From: Sphingomonas sp.
Lineage (GTDB): Bacteria; Pseudomonadota; Alphaproteobacteria; Sphingomonadales; Sphingomonadaceae
Reading direction: 5' to 3'
Assembly (NCBI RefSeq): GCF_003248515.1
Contig: NZ_QFOB01000009.1
Location: 1-64,000 of the forward strand
DNA length: 64,000 bases
This document shows positions 44,824 through 53,053 of this stretch, piece after piece (position 1 is the first letter of the stretch; each line of letters begins with the position of its first letter). The notes beneath the pieces were generated by a model, which had not been told where the DNA came from, searched no databases, and was given only the letters and a program-made list of their open reading frames with translations. Position numbers and translations under genes: made by a program.

Positions 44824-45015
44824 ATGAACACTAGCGCCCTCTACTGTCAGGATGCCGTCGCCCAGCAGGCTGCGACCCAAATGGAAATCCTGCCCTGTCG
44901 TGTTCAGCAATATGAGCGGTCCGCTGACCGGTTGGAGCAACTGGCGAGCACGGCTGAAGACATGCAGCGTCGAGCAGCTATCAACAAGACGCAAAAGAAG
45001 ATGAGTGCGGCGTGA
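44824..45015 (+). CDS. Small unknown protein coupled to dksA
   Basis: 63 residues, polar, with a predicted helical C-terminal half (RVQQYERSADRLEQLASTAEDMQRRAA) that could form a coiled coil. Its TGA overlaps the dksA ATG (TGATG), which argues that it is translated. There is no clear ribosome site and no family is recognised. It may be a leader peptide that couples translation of dksA. Confidence 0.4.
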   Translation: MNTSALYCQDAVAQQAATQMEILPCRVQQYERSADRLEQLASTAEDMQRRAAINKTQKKMSAA

Positions 45016-45440
45016 TGCCCCATGCGAGGGTTGAGATGCCAGTGGATTATCGTCCGTCGGACGACGAGGCTTTTATGAATCCGCTGCAACTGGAATATTT
45101 CAGGCAGCGGTTGCTGAGCTGGAAGAAGCAGATTCTGGATGAGGCACAGACCACGCTCAACGTGCTTCAGCTCGAGCAACTCCGAGAAGCGGACCTCACT
45201 GATCGCGCTTCTAGCGAGAGCGATTGGTCGGTGGAACTGCGCACTCGCGATCGTCAACGCAAACTCATCGCCAAGATCCAGGCTGCACTGCGAAGGATCG
45301 ACGATGGCGAATATGGCTTCTGCGAAGTCACGGGAGAGCCCATCTCGCTGCGACGGCTGGAAGCACGGCCTATCGCGACCATGACCGTTGAGGCCCAGGA
45401 GCGACATGAACGGCAGGAAAAGATATCGCGCGACGCTTGA
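45015..45440 (+). CDS. dksA: DksA-type RNA polymerase-binding factor, single cysteine
   Basis: 141 residues. A coiled-coil (~20-90) with a DksA-like tip precedes a C-terminal globular domain. In place of the four-cysteine zinc finger only the first Cys remains, in FCEVTGEPISLRRLEARPIATMTVEAQERHE, as in Rhodobacter-type DksA. The conserved RRLEARP turn is intact. Such proteins act with ppGpp on RNA polymerase and, lacking zinc thiols, are less sensitive to oxidation. Overlap with the upstream small frame suggests coupling. ATG 45015 is used. Confidence 0.9.
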   Translation: MPHARVEMPVDYRPSDDEAFMNPLQLEYFRQRLLSWKKQILDEAQTTLNVLQLEQLREADLTDRASSESDWSVELRTRDRQRKLIAKIQAALRRIDDGEYGFCEVTGEPISLRRLEARPIATMTVEAQERHERQEKISRDA

Positions 45441-45791
45441 GCGTCACGCCATCCGCCAAGCTGCGATTTCAACTGCTGCAGTCATTCACACGTTTGGCTG
45501 GCTCAGCTGCGCCGATCTTTTTGGGCGAAGAAAGAACCCCGACAACCTCCTTCGCTCGGGCATCTGAGCGTCCTGGCTTCCGCTTCGTCTGAGTAGGACG
45601 GTCGGCCACGGTCGGCTTGACCCGGCGCAGAAAGGAAGTGCTCGGACCGCTATGCCAGCGAGCAACCTGCGACAAATTCGACCTTTCAGCTCCTTGACTA
45701 AATGCCATGATGTGATTTAGTTCTAGATTTGGAGGGGAGGCCATTCGCGCGCGCGTGAGCACCGCACTCTCAATCATTCTGGGAGGAAGCA
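45441..45791. other. 351-bp region before zwf
   Basis: It contains the zwf promoter region and operator O3 (45699-45719). A minus-strand frame of 79-107 codons runs through it, but it has no ribosome site and overlaps the operator, so I do not call it. Confidence 0.5.
45694..45719 (+). promoter_or_regulatory. Operator O3 and -35 box before zwf
   Basis: TAAATG-N9-GATTTA at 45699-45719 differs by one base from operators O1 and O2. On the minus strand it shares CTAAATCACAT with them, so it lies in the opposite orientation. TTGACT at 45694-45699 is a possible -35 box. The zwf ATG is 73 bases downstream. Confidence 0.6.
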
Positions 45792-47315
45792 ATGTTCAGA
45801 GACGCCACAGCTCGCCAGACCGCCGGCCTTTCGACAGAGCGTCACGCAAGCAGCCCGACCGACAAGAGGTCGCACGCTCATACGCTGCTTCTTTTCGGCG
45901 TCACCGGTGACCTTTCACGGCGCATGTTGCTGCCCTCGCTCTTCGGGCTGGACGCGGACGGCCTTCTTCCTGCGGAATTGCGGATCGTCGGGACGGCCCA
46001 TCATGCGTTGACCGACGAAGATTTGCAGGGAGAGACCCGCAAGCTGGTTGAGCCGCTCGCGATCGAGCGAGAACTCGCCTCGTCCGTTGTTGATCGCTTT
46101 CTGGCCAGGATGTCCTACGTTGCTGCCGACGCCTCTGATCCGGCTAGTTTTGCTGACTTAGGCGCGGCGGTTCGCCCCCGGCTCGGTGGCGGTGTCGCGA
46201 TTTTTCTCTCTACTGCGCCATCCCTGTTCGAAACGACCATTGATGGCCTGGAGCAAGCGGGTCTGACTGGCGGGACAACCCGCCTCGCGCTCGAGAAGCC
46301 GCTGGGTCATAATCTCGCCTCCAGCCGTGAGATCAATGACGCGGTGGGGCGGGTTTTCCCGGAGCCGCGAACTTTTCGCATCGACCATTATCTGGGCAAG
46401 GAGACGGTGCAGAATCTGCTGGCGCTGCGCTTCGGCAACCTGATGTTCGAACCATTGTGGAATGCAGGTGGTATCGAGCATGTGCAAATCACGGTTGCAG
46501 AAACCGTCGGTCTCGAAGGCCGAACCGGTTATTTCGACGGAATGGGTAGCCTGCGCGACATGGTGCAGAACCACATGCTTCAACTGCTTGCCCTCGTTGC
46601 GATGGAGGCACCGGCACGCTTCGAAGCGGACGCCGTTCGCGATGAGAAGGTAAAGGTCCTGCGCTCCCTTCGCCCGCTCGATACAGATCGCGAAAGCGTG
46701 CTGGGGCAATATGCCGCAGGAGCTGTCGCTGGTCTGCCGGTTCCGGCCTATGGTGAAGAATTGGGCAGGCCATCCGACACGGAGACCTTTGTCGCCTTGA
46801 AGGCGCATGTCGACAACATGCGCTGGGCGGGCGTGCCTTTCTTCTTGCGCACCGGCAAGCGCTTGCCGACACGACGCTCAGAAATTGTCGTCCAGTTCCG
46901 GCGCATGCCGCATTCGATTTTTCCAGGCTCTGGCGCTGCGTTGCAACCCAATCGGCTGGTTATCTCGCTGCAACCCGACGAGAATATTCAGCTTTCCATC
47001 ATGGCGAAACGGCCAGGCCTCGACCAAGAGGGTATCCGGATGCGGGAGGTCACTCTTGATATCCGCGATGCCGACGCCTTCGCCGACGTTCGACGTCGCA
47101 TCGCCTATGAGCGGCTGTTGATTGATCTGATTGGAGGCAATCCTACCCTGTTCGTCCGTCGCGACGAGGTCGAGGCGCAATGGTCCTGGATCGATGCAAT
47201 ACGCGACCGCTGGCAGGCGGCGGGTGTCAGGCCAAGATTGTACTCTGCGGGAACATGGGGGCCTTCAGCGGGTGTCGCGCTTGCCGAGCGTTCGGGTGTC
47301 AGTTGGCATGACTGA
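45792..47315 (+). CDS. zwf: Glucose-6-phosphate 1-dehydrogenase
   Basis: 507 residues. The N-terminal dinucleotide site reads GVTGDLSRRMLLPSL, and the active-site signature RIDHYLGKE holds the catalytic His and Lys. It oxidises glucose-6-phosphate to 6-phosphogluconolactone with NAD(P), the first step of the Entner-Doudoroff pathway. It leads the zwf-edd-eda set, with no lactonase gene between. GGAGG lies before the ATG. Operator O3 upstream links it to the ROK-regulated fructan genes. Confidence 0.96.
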   Translation: MFRDATARQTAGLSTERHASSPTDKRSHAHTLLLFGVTGDLSRRMLLPSLFGLDADGLLPAELRIVGTAHHALTDEDLQGETRKLVEPLAIERELASSVVDRFLARMSYVAADASDPASFADLGAAVRPRLGGGVAIFLSTAPSLFETTIDGLEQAGLTGGTTRLALEKPLGHNLASSREINDAVGRVFPEPRTFRIDHYLGKETVQNLLALRFGNLMFEPLWNAGGIEHVQITVAETVGLEGRTGYFDGMGSLRDMVQNHMLQLLALVAMEAPARFEADAVRDEKVKVLRSLRPLDTDRESVLGQYAAGAVAGLPVPAYGEELGRPSDTETFVALKAHVDNMRWAGVPFFLRTGKRLPTRRSEIVVQFRRMPHSIFPGSGAALQPNRLVISLQPDENIQLSIMAKRPGLDQEGIRMREVTLDIRDADAFADVRRRIAYERLLIDLIGGNPTLFVRRDEVEAQWSWIDAIRDRWQAAGVRPRLYSAGTWGPSAGVALAERSGVSWHD

Positions 47316-47417
47316 GTCCTGCCTCGTTGATTATGCACTCGCGGAGCAGTGCGAGCTGGAACTGCGACATTTCCTGGCGCGCGCCATTAGCCCGATCACC
47401 ATTCATTGGACCGAAAA

Positions 47418-49262
47418 ATGAGTTCCAGCAAACCGACAGTCAATCCAAATGTCCAGGCCGTCACCGAGCGAGTGACCCTGCGATCGGCAGGGCCACGCCG
47501 CGCCTATCTCGACCTGATCGAGCGCGAACGCGATGGGGGCGTTCATCGTCCGCGCCTCGCCTGCGGCAATCTCGCCCATGGCTTTGCTGCGGCGGGGGAG
47601 GACAAGCCGGTTATCCGCGGTGGCAAGGCCATGAACATTGCCATCGTCACTGCTTTCAACGACATGCTTTCTGCCCATCAGCCCTACGGCCGCTATCCCG
47701 AACAGATGAAACTGTTTGCGCGCGAAGTCGGCGCCACTGCTCAGGTGGCGGGGGGCACGCCGGCAATGTGCGATGGCGTGACACAGGGCCAGGCCGGGAT
47801 GGAGCTTTCGCTGTTCAGCCGCGACACGATCGCGCTGTCGACAGCGGTGGCGCTCAGCCATGGTATGTTTGAAAGCGCGGCTTTGCTCGGCATCTGCGAC
47901 AAGATCGTGCCCGGCTTGTTGATCGGTGCGTTGCGTTTCGGCCATCTTCCAATGTTGCTGGTCCCGTCGGGACCGATGCCTTCCGGTCTGCCCAACAAGG
48001 AGAAAGTCCGAATTAGGGAGGCTTATGCGGCGGGCAGGGCGAGCAGGGAGGATCTGCTGGAGGGTGAAAGCGCATCATACCATTCGGCTGGCACCTGCAC
48101 CTTCTACGGCACCGCCAATTCGAACCAGATGATGATGGAGGTCATGGGTCTCCATATTCCCGGAGCGGCCTTCGTCAGTCCGGGCACGAAGCTTCGCCAG
48201 GAACTCACCCGCGCCGCAGTCCGCCGCCTCGCCGAGATGGGTTGGGACGGAAATGACTATCGCCCGCTCGGTGCCTGCATTGATGAGAAGGCGATCGTCA
48301 ATGCCGCGGTCGGCCTGCTCGCGACGGGTGGCTCGACCAACCATGCCATTCATCTGCCAGCGATCGCCCGCGCGGCGGGGATCATTTTCGACTGGGAGGA
48401 TCTCGACAGACTATCCGCTGCGGTGCCGATGATTGCGAACGTTTATCCGTCCGGGCCGGGCGATGTGAACCAGTTCCACGCAGCGGGCGGCATGGCCTAT
48501 GTGATCGGCGAGTTGCTTGACGTCGGCATGCTCCATGGCGACATCCTGACTGTGTCACGCGGCGGCTTCGCCGATTATGCCAAGGAGCCAGTGTTCGAGG
48601 GGGAAACGCTGGCATGGAAGGACGTTTCCGAGAGCCGCGACGAGGGCATGTTGCGTCCCGTCTCCCGCCCGTTTTTGCCCGATGGCGGGATGCGCCTCGT
48701 TTCAGGTAACCTTGGTCGAGCGACGTTCAAGACCAGTGCGGTCGCGCGCCAACATTGGACCGTTGAGGCCCAGGCGCGCGTTTTCTGCGATCAGGACGAG
48801 GTTCTCGCCGCCTACAAGGCAGGAGAACTCCACCGTGACGTCATCGTCGTCCTCCGCTTCCAGGGGCCGCGCGCCAGCGGTATGCCCGAGCTTCACAAAC
48901 TTACACCGGCGCTCGGAGTGCTGCAGGGCGAGGGTTTCAAGGTTGCGCTCGTTACCGATGGGCGGATGTCGGGCGCGTCAGGCAAAGTGCCGGCGGCGAT
49001 TCACGTCTCGCCCGAAGCATTGGCAGGAGGCGTGATCGGCAAGGTCCGCGACGGCGACATGATCCGTGTCTGCGGCTTTAATGGCGAGCTCCAACTGTTA
49101 GTGTCCCAACAGGAACTTGCCCAGCGTGAGGCAGCCGCGGCGCCACCCGCACCGCTAGGCACGGGGCGCGAACTCTTTGCGTTCATGCGCGACGGCGCGA
49201 GCGATGCCGAGGCGGGAGGGTCGGCAATGCTTGCCGCAATGACACGGAACTATGCATTGTGA
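47418..49262 (+). CDS. edd: Phosphogluconate dehydratase
   Basis: 614 residues, the usual size for Edd of the IlvD/Edd family. Marks include AFNDMLSAHQPY, the cluster cysteine in GGTPAMCDGVTQGQ, and CTFYGTANSNQMMMEVMG with the second iron-sulfur ligand. It dehydrates 6-phosphogluconate to 2-keto-3-deoxy-6-phosphogluconate and needs a [4Fe-4S] cluster, so it is oxygen-labile. ATG 47418 is preferred over TTG 47406. Its stop overlaps the eda GTG start. Confidence 0.96.
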   Translation: MSSSKPTVNPNVQAVTERVTLRSAGPRRAYLDLIERERDGGVHRPRLACGNLAHGFAAAGEDKPVIRGGKAMNIAIVTAFNDMLSAHQPYGRYPEQMKLFAREVGATAQVAGGTPAMCDGVTQGQAGMELSLFSRDTIALSTAVALSHGMFESAALLGICDKIVPGLLIGALRFGHLPMLLVPSGPMPSGLPNKEKVRIREAYAAGRASREDLLEGESASYHSAGTCTFYGTANSNQMMMEVMGLHIPGAAFVSPGTKLRQELTRAAVRRLAEMGWDGNDYRPLGACIDEKAIVNAAVGLLATGGSTNHAIHLPAIARAAGIIFDWEDLDRLSAAVPMIANVYPSGPGDVNQFHAAGGMAYVIGELLDVGMLHGDILTVSRGGFADYAKEPVFEGETLAWKDVSESRDEGMLRPVSRPFLPDGGMRLVSGNLGRATFKTSAVARQHWTVEAQARVFCDQDEVLAAYKAGELHRDVIVVLRFQGPRASGMPELHKLTPALGVLQGEGFKVALVTDGRMSGASGKVPAAIHVSPEALAGGVIGKVRDGDMIRVCGFNGELQLLVSQQELAQREAAAAPPAPLGTGRELFAFMRDGASDAEAGGSAMLAAMTRNYAL

Positions 49263-49879
49263 AGACGGTCGACGAGGTGATGGACCTGGGACCGCTGATC
49301 CCGGTGCTGGTAATCGAGGATGTGGCGCATGCGCGGCCCATTGCCGAGGCGCTGGTCGCCGGGGGGATACGTGCTCTGGAAGTGACGCTACGGACGCCCG
49401 CCGCGCTCGACGCGATCGTCGAGATGAGCAAGGTTGAAGGCGCAGTCGTTGGCGCTGGCACCGTCGTGAACGAAAGGCAGATTGACGAGGCTATCGCGGC
49501 GGGAGCGCGCTTCATTGTCAGCCCCGGCCTTACGGAACGGCTGGGCGCTGCCGCGATCGAGCGGCGCATCCCACTGCTGCCTGGTGTGTCCGACGCGGCT
49601 GACATCATGCGCGGCCTTGATCTCGGGTTCGATCGCTTCAAATTCTTTCCGGCGGAGGCCTCTGGGGGAATTGCCGCGCTGAAGGCGCTCGCCGCGCCGT
49701 TCTTCCAATGCCGCTTCTGCCCTACAGGCGGAATTACTCAGGAAAGTGCAGCGACTTGGCTTGCGATTCCTGCGGTGGCCTGCGTCGGAGGTAGCTGGCT
49801 TGTTCCTCCAGGGCGGCCCGATCCTGCCCGCATTCTAACGTTGGCTTGCGCCGCAAAGCGTCTTTCCAGATCGGCATGA
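49259..49879 (+). CDS. eda: 2-keto-3-deoxy-6-phosphogluconate aldolase
   Basis: 206 residues, TIM-barrel aldolase. The Schiff-base Lys is in DRFKFFPAEASGG, the catalytic Glu in the ALEVTLRTP region, and the phosphate site in the FCPTGGI segment. It cleaves KDPG to pyruvate and glyceraldehyde-3-phosphate. The start is GTG at 49259, overlapping the edd TGA (GTGA), so the two are translationally coupled. It is convergent with fbp. Confidence 0.95.
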   Translation: MKTVDEVMDLGPLIPVLVIEDVAHARPIAEALVAGGIRALEVTLRTPAALDAIVEMSKVEGAVVGAGTVVNERQIDEAIAAGARFIVSPGLTERLGAAAIERRIPLLPGVSDAADIMRGLDLGFDRFKFFPAEASGGIAALKALAAPFFQCRFCPTGGITQESAATWLAIPAVACVGGSWLVPPGRPDPARILTLACAAKRLSRSA

Positions 49880-49928
49880 CAGCCATCTGTCGACGCTGGC
49901 CATGTACAATACTCCTCCTCCATGCATC

Positions 49929-50993
49929 TCATCGTTCGCTTTCGGCCGCTTGCGCAATTTTTGCGCCTTGCTGGGGCTCGGATTGAAGAGCCTGAGACGC
50001 TTGTCGTAATGACCACACCTCCTCCTTCTCACCGAGAACGAGGCCGACCCGTTGATGAAGACTGGATGGGAGCACATCCATGATCCTGTCGTGGCCGTCG
50101 GTCGCGGCACCGCCGGCCTGCTCTATAAGCAGGCTCATCGGATTGGCTTCGTACAGAAGTCGCAGTCGCGCCTTCCCTGGCGTCCGGTGGTCTGACGGGT
50201 AGAGGAAGACGCCGCCGCGCTTGAGAATGCGGTGCACGTCCGCGACCATCGATGCGGTCCAGCGCATATTATAGTCGTGCCCACACGGGCCTTCTGTGCC
50301 CTGCAGGCGCTCCTCAATCCATTGCGCGGTCGCTGGCGACCACTGTCGGCGCCTCGCCATGTTGACGGCGAACTCGCGTGTGCCCGCCGGTATCCGCATC
50401 GGGCCGTCTGTCAATCGCCACGATCCGATCTCGCGGTCGAGCGTGAATTCGTAGACGCCCGTTCCAATTGTCAGGACGAGCAGAGTCTGCGGACCATAGA
50501 TTGCATAGCCGGCCGCGACCTGGTCGCGGCCAGGTTGCAGGAAATCCGCCTCGATCACGTCGCGGCCGGCGCATGCCTCGGGCGCGCGCAACACTGAGAA
50601 GATGGTGCCCACCGAAAGGTCGACATCGACATTGCTCGATCCGTCGATTGGATCGAACAACAGGAGATACTCCCCCTTGGGATAGCGGTTGGGAATGGGA
50701 TGAATCGTCTCCATCTCCTCCGAGGCCATCCCGGCGAGATGGCCGCCCCATTCGTTGGCGTCGAGAAGAAGGTCGTTGGCGATCATATCCAGCTTCTTCT
50801 GCACTTCGCCCTGGACGTTCTCGGTCCCGAGGCTGCCGAGGACGTCGCCGAGCGCGCCTTTCGAGATGGCATGGTTGATGGCCTTACAGGTGCGCGCGAC
50901 CGTCTCGATCAGCAGGCGCAGTTCTGCGGGACAGGAAGACCCAGGCAAACGCTGCTGCTCGATCAGGAAGCGCGAAAGCGTGACAGGCTGCAT
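49929..50993 (-). CDS. fbp: Class I fructose-1,6-bisphosphatase
   Basis: 354 residues. The metal site DPIDGSSNVDVDLSVG and the C-terminal substrate segment RLLYEANPMSLLIEQAGG are the class I signatures. It converts fructose-1,6-bisphosphate to fructose-6-phosphate. It is the third gene of the unit LacI regulator - AroE-like - fbp, divergent from the fructose PTS that makes fructose-1-phosphate and then the bisphosphate. In an Entner-Doudoroff organism this enzyme is what lets PTS fructose reach glucose-6-phosphate. Confidence 0.95.
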   Translation of the reverse strand: MQPVTLSRFLIEQQRLPGSSCPAELRLLIETVARTCKAINHAISKGALGDVLGSLGTENVQGEVQKKLDMIANDLLLDANEWGGHLAGMASEEMETIHPIPNRYPKGEYLLLFDPIDGSSNVDVDLSVGTIFSVLRAPEACAGRDVIEADFLQPGRDQVAAGYAIYGPQTLLVLTIGTGVYEFTLDREIGSWRLTDGPMRIPAGTREFAVNMARRRQWSPATAQWIEERLQGTEGPCGHDYNMRWTASMVADVHRILKRGGVFLYPSDHRTPGKARLRLLYEANPMSLLIEQAGGAATDGHDRIMDVLPSSLHQRVGLVLGEKEEVWSLRQASQALQSEPQQGAKIAQAAESER

Positions 50994-51032
50994 ATCCTCT
51001 CCATGTTGTGGGGCTCGTCGCGGCCCATTCGC

Positions 51033-51902
51033 CTAGACGGCGCCGGAACTGGCACCGATGACGGCCTTGATCCGTTCCGCCAACGCCGGGCCGTGGGCGA
51101 ACGCGGCGGCTTCGACGATCGCGGCCGGGTCGGGACGAATGCCGGTGTAGAGAACGAACTGTTCAACCGCCTGCATGACGATCACCTCAGCGCCTGAGAT
51201 CACCGATTTGCCCTGCGCGTCTGCTGCGCGAATAAAGGGCGTCTCGGCCGGCAGGGCGACGACGTCGAATGCGACGTCGCAGGTCGCCACCATGTCCTGG
51301 GGAAATGCGAGACTATCGCACTGCGGCCCCTCCATGCCGAGGGGGGTCACGTTGATCAGCATCGCCGCGCCGGTGTCGGGCAGATCCTCGCGCCAGCCAT
51401 AGCCATAGAGGTCTGCGAGCCCTTGTCCGGCCTCGCGATTGCGCGCGACAATGGTTCCGTGCGCAAAACCGAGATCACGCAGCGCCGCAACCACGGCCTT
51501 GGCCATCCCGCCGCTGCCTCGCAGCAGGAACGGCGTGGCCGGGTCGATCGCGCGGCTGGCAAGGAGATCGCGCACGGCTACGAAATCGGTGTTGTAGCCG
51601 GTGAGCACGCCATCGTCGTTGACGATGGTGTTGACGCTGTCGATCGCGCGCGCGGACCCCTCGAGGCCATCCAGCATGGGAATGACCGCTTCCTTGAACG
51701 GCATGGAAATCGCGCATCCGCGAATGCCGAGCGCGCGAATGCCGCCGATCGCGGCGGGCAGGTCGGTGGTGCTAAACGACTTGTAGACATAGTCGAGCTC
51801 GAGCAGCTCATAGAGCCGGTTGTGCAGGCGCGACCCGGCATTGCCCGGACGCGCCGAAAGCGACATGCACAGGCGCGTGTCCCGGCCGATCGGCGGCTTC
51901 AT
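51033..51902 (-). CDS. Shikimate dehydrogenase-like protein
   Basis: 289 residues with the AroE layout: an N-terminal substrate domain with MSLSARPGNAGSRLHN, catalytic Lys in SMPFKE and Asp in YNTDF, then a Rossmann domain with GSGGMAKAV. The usual N-terminal SPIxHSxSP loop is changed to SLSARPGNAG, which points to the shikimate dehydrogenase-like (HI0607-type) subgroup of unclear role. The ATG overlaps the LacI-family gene stop (ATGA). Placement with fructose regulation and fbp is odd for aromatic biosynthesis, so it may act on another sugar acid. Confidence 0.85.
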   Translation of the reverse strand: MKPPIGRDTRLCMSLSARPGNAGSRLHNRLYELLELDYVYKSFSTTDLPAAIGGIRALGIRGCAISMPFKEAVIPMLDGLEGSARAIDSVNTIVNDDGVLTGYNTDFVAVRDLLASRAIDPATPFLLRGSGGMAKAVVAALRDLGFAHGTIVARNREAGQGLADLYGYGWREDLPDTGAAMLINVTPLGMEGPQCDSLAFPQDMVATCDVAFDVVALPAETPFIRAADAQGKSVISGAEVIVMQAVEQFVLYTGIRPDPAAIVEAAAFAHGPALAERIKAVIGASSGAV

Positions 51903-52903
51903 GCGTTCACCTTTGCTGCTTGTGAGAGCGCGCTCGAACCGCGCGCGACCAACTTGCCGGTAAGCACGACCTTGCGCGCGGCACCGTCGGGATGCTCGAT
52001 CCGGTCGAGCAGCATCGACATGGCGGTGCGGCCGATCTCCTCGACGGGTTGTTCGATCACCGTCACCCCGCCGGCCGCGAGGTCCATCCATCCCTCATTG
52101 TCGAATCCGGCAACGGCGATGTCATCAGGTACCGAAAGACCCATCCCGTGCAGAGCACGCAGGATCGCCATGAGCATCTTGCCGTTGCTCGCGACGAGAG
52201 CGCTCGGCGCGGCGGCATGGCTGGCGAGCGCGCGTGTCACCGCCTTGTCGGTTTCCTCGGCGCCATGCGGCACGAACAGGGATTCGACCTGAATCCCGAG
52301 AGCGGACGCTGCGCGCTCAAACCCCGCCTGCCGTTCCGCCCCGGTGGAGCTTGCCGCGCCGAACAGGCCGGCGATGCGACGATGGCCCTGCTCATGGAGA
52401 TGCGCGACGAGTTGTTCGGCCATGGCGCTATTGTCGAGCAGCACGCTGTCATAGGCGCCGGCGGCGGCGCGATCGATGAGCACCAGTGGAAAGTCGGATC
52501 GCAAGGCGTTGGCACGCCTGGTCGCCTGGCGGGTCGGGGCCAGGATAGCGCCGGTCACACGCTCCTCATGCATGAGCTGGAGATACATGGCTTCACGCTC
52601 CGGATTCTCGTCGGTGTTGCACAGAATGACCCGCATGCCGCGCGCATAGGCGATATCCTCGACCGTGCGGGAAACCGCGGTGAAAAAGGGATTGCGGATA
52701 TCAGCGACGATCAGGCCGATGGTGTTGGAATGGCGCGAGCGCAGCCGCCGCGCGGCCATGTTCGGCCGGTAGCCGGTGGATTTGACCGCAGCGAGCACCC
52801 GTTCCTGCATGGCGGGATCGACGCTGCGTCCGGCCAGCACTCGCGATGCGGTTGCCGGGGAAACCTGCGCGACTCGGGCGACATCCTTGATTCCAACGGT
52901 CAT
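51899..52903 (-). CDS. LacI-family regulator of the fructose PTS
   Basis: 334 residues. The helix-turn-helix is at the N-terminus (IKDVARVAQVSPATASRVLAG), with the hinge NMAARRLRS, then the effector domain with IGLIVADIRNPFF, GHRRIAGLFG and VAGFDNEGWMDL. It is divergent from fruB, with two GAAAWCGTTCTCTC elements between them, so it probably represses both directions until fructose-1-phosphate or a related ligand binds, like Cra/FruR. It is coupled to the AroE-like gene. Confidence 0.9.
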   Translation of the reverse strand: MTVGIKDVARVAQVSPATASRVLAGRSVDPAMQERVLAAVKSTGYRPNMAARRLRSRHSNTIGLIVADIRNPFFTAVSRTVEDIAYARGMRVILCNTDENPEREAMYLQLMHEERVTGAILAPTRQATRRANALRSDFPLVLIDRAAAGAYDSVLLDNSAMAEQLVAHLHEQGHRRIAGLFGAASSTGAERQAGFERAASALGIQVESLFVPHGAEETDKAVTRALASHAAAPSALVASNGKMLMAILRALHGMGLSVPDDIAVAGFDNEGWMDLAAGGVTVIEQPVEEIGRTAMSMLLDRIEHPDGAARKVVLTGKLVARGSSALSQAAKVNA

Positions 52904-52906
52904 AGG

Positions 52907-52920
52907 GAAATCGTTCTCTC
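52907..52920 (+). promoter_or_regulatory. Putative operator of fructose regulator, copy 1
   Basis: GAAATCGTTCTCTC, immediately upstream of the regulator start codon. It differs by one base from the copy at 53006-53019. Confidence 0.6.
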
Positions 52921-52990
52921 CGCTTTTGTCTGATATCGCGCTTGTCGGCTTGTCGAATATGCACGGAAAGAGCCATGTAATGCAACTGGC

Positions 52991-53019
52991 TTGACAAAAT
53001 GATGAGAAAACGTTCTCTC
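52991..53019 (+). promoter_or_regulatory. fruB promoter with operator copy 2
   Basis: TTGACA (52991-52996) is a likely -35 box. The operator GAAAACGTTCTCTC (53006-53019), with arms GAGAA-N4-TTCTC, covers the -10 region, which fits repression of fruB. Confidence 0.6.
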
Positions 53020-53053
53020 TTGGCTAGGAGAAGGATGACAGGAAGGTTGAGGA

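Noticed and set aside
45469..45792. Minus-strand frame of up to 107 codons before zwf
   Set aside because: Codon use is not implausible, but it has no ribosome site and overlaps operator O3; it could be re-examined with protein searches.
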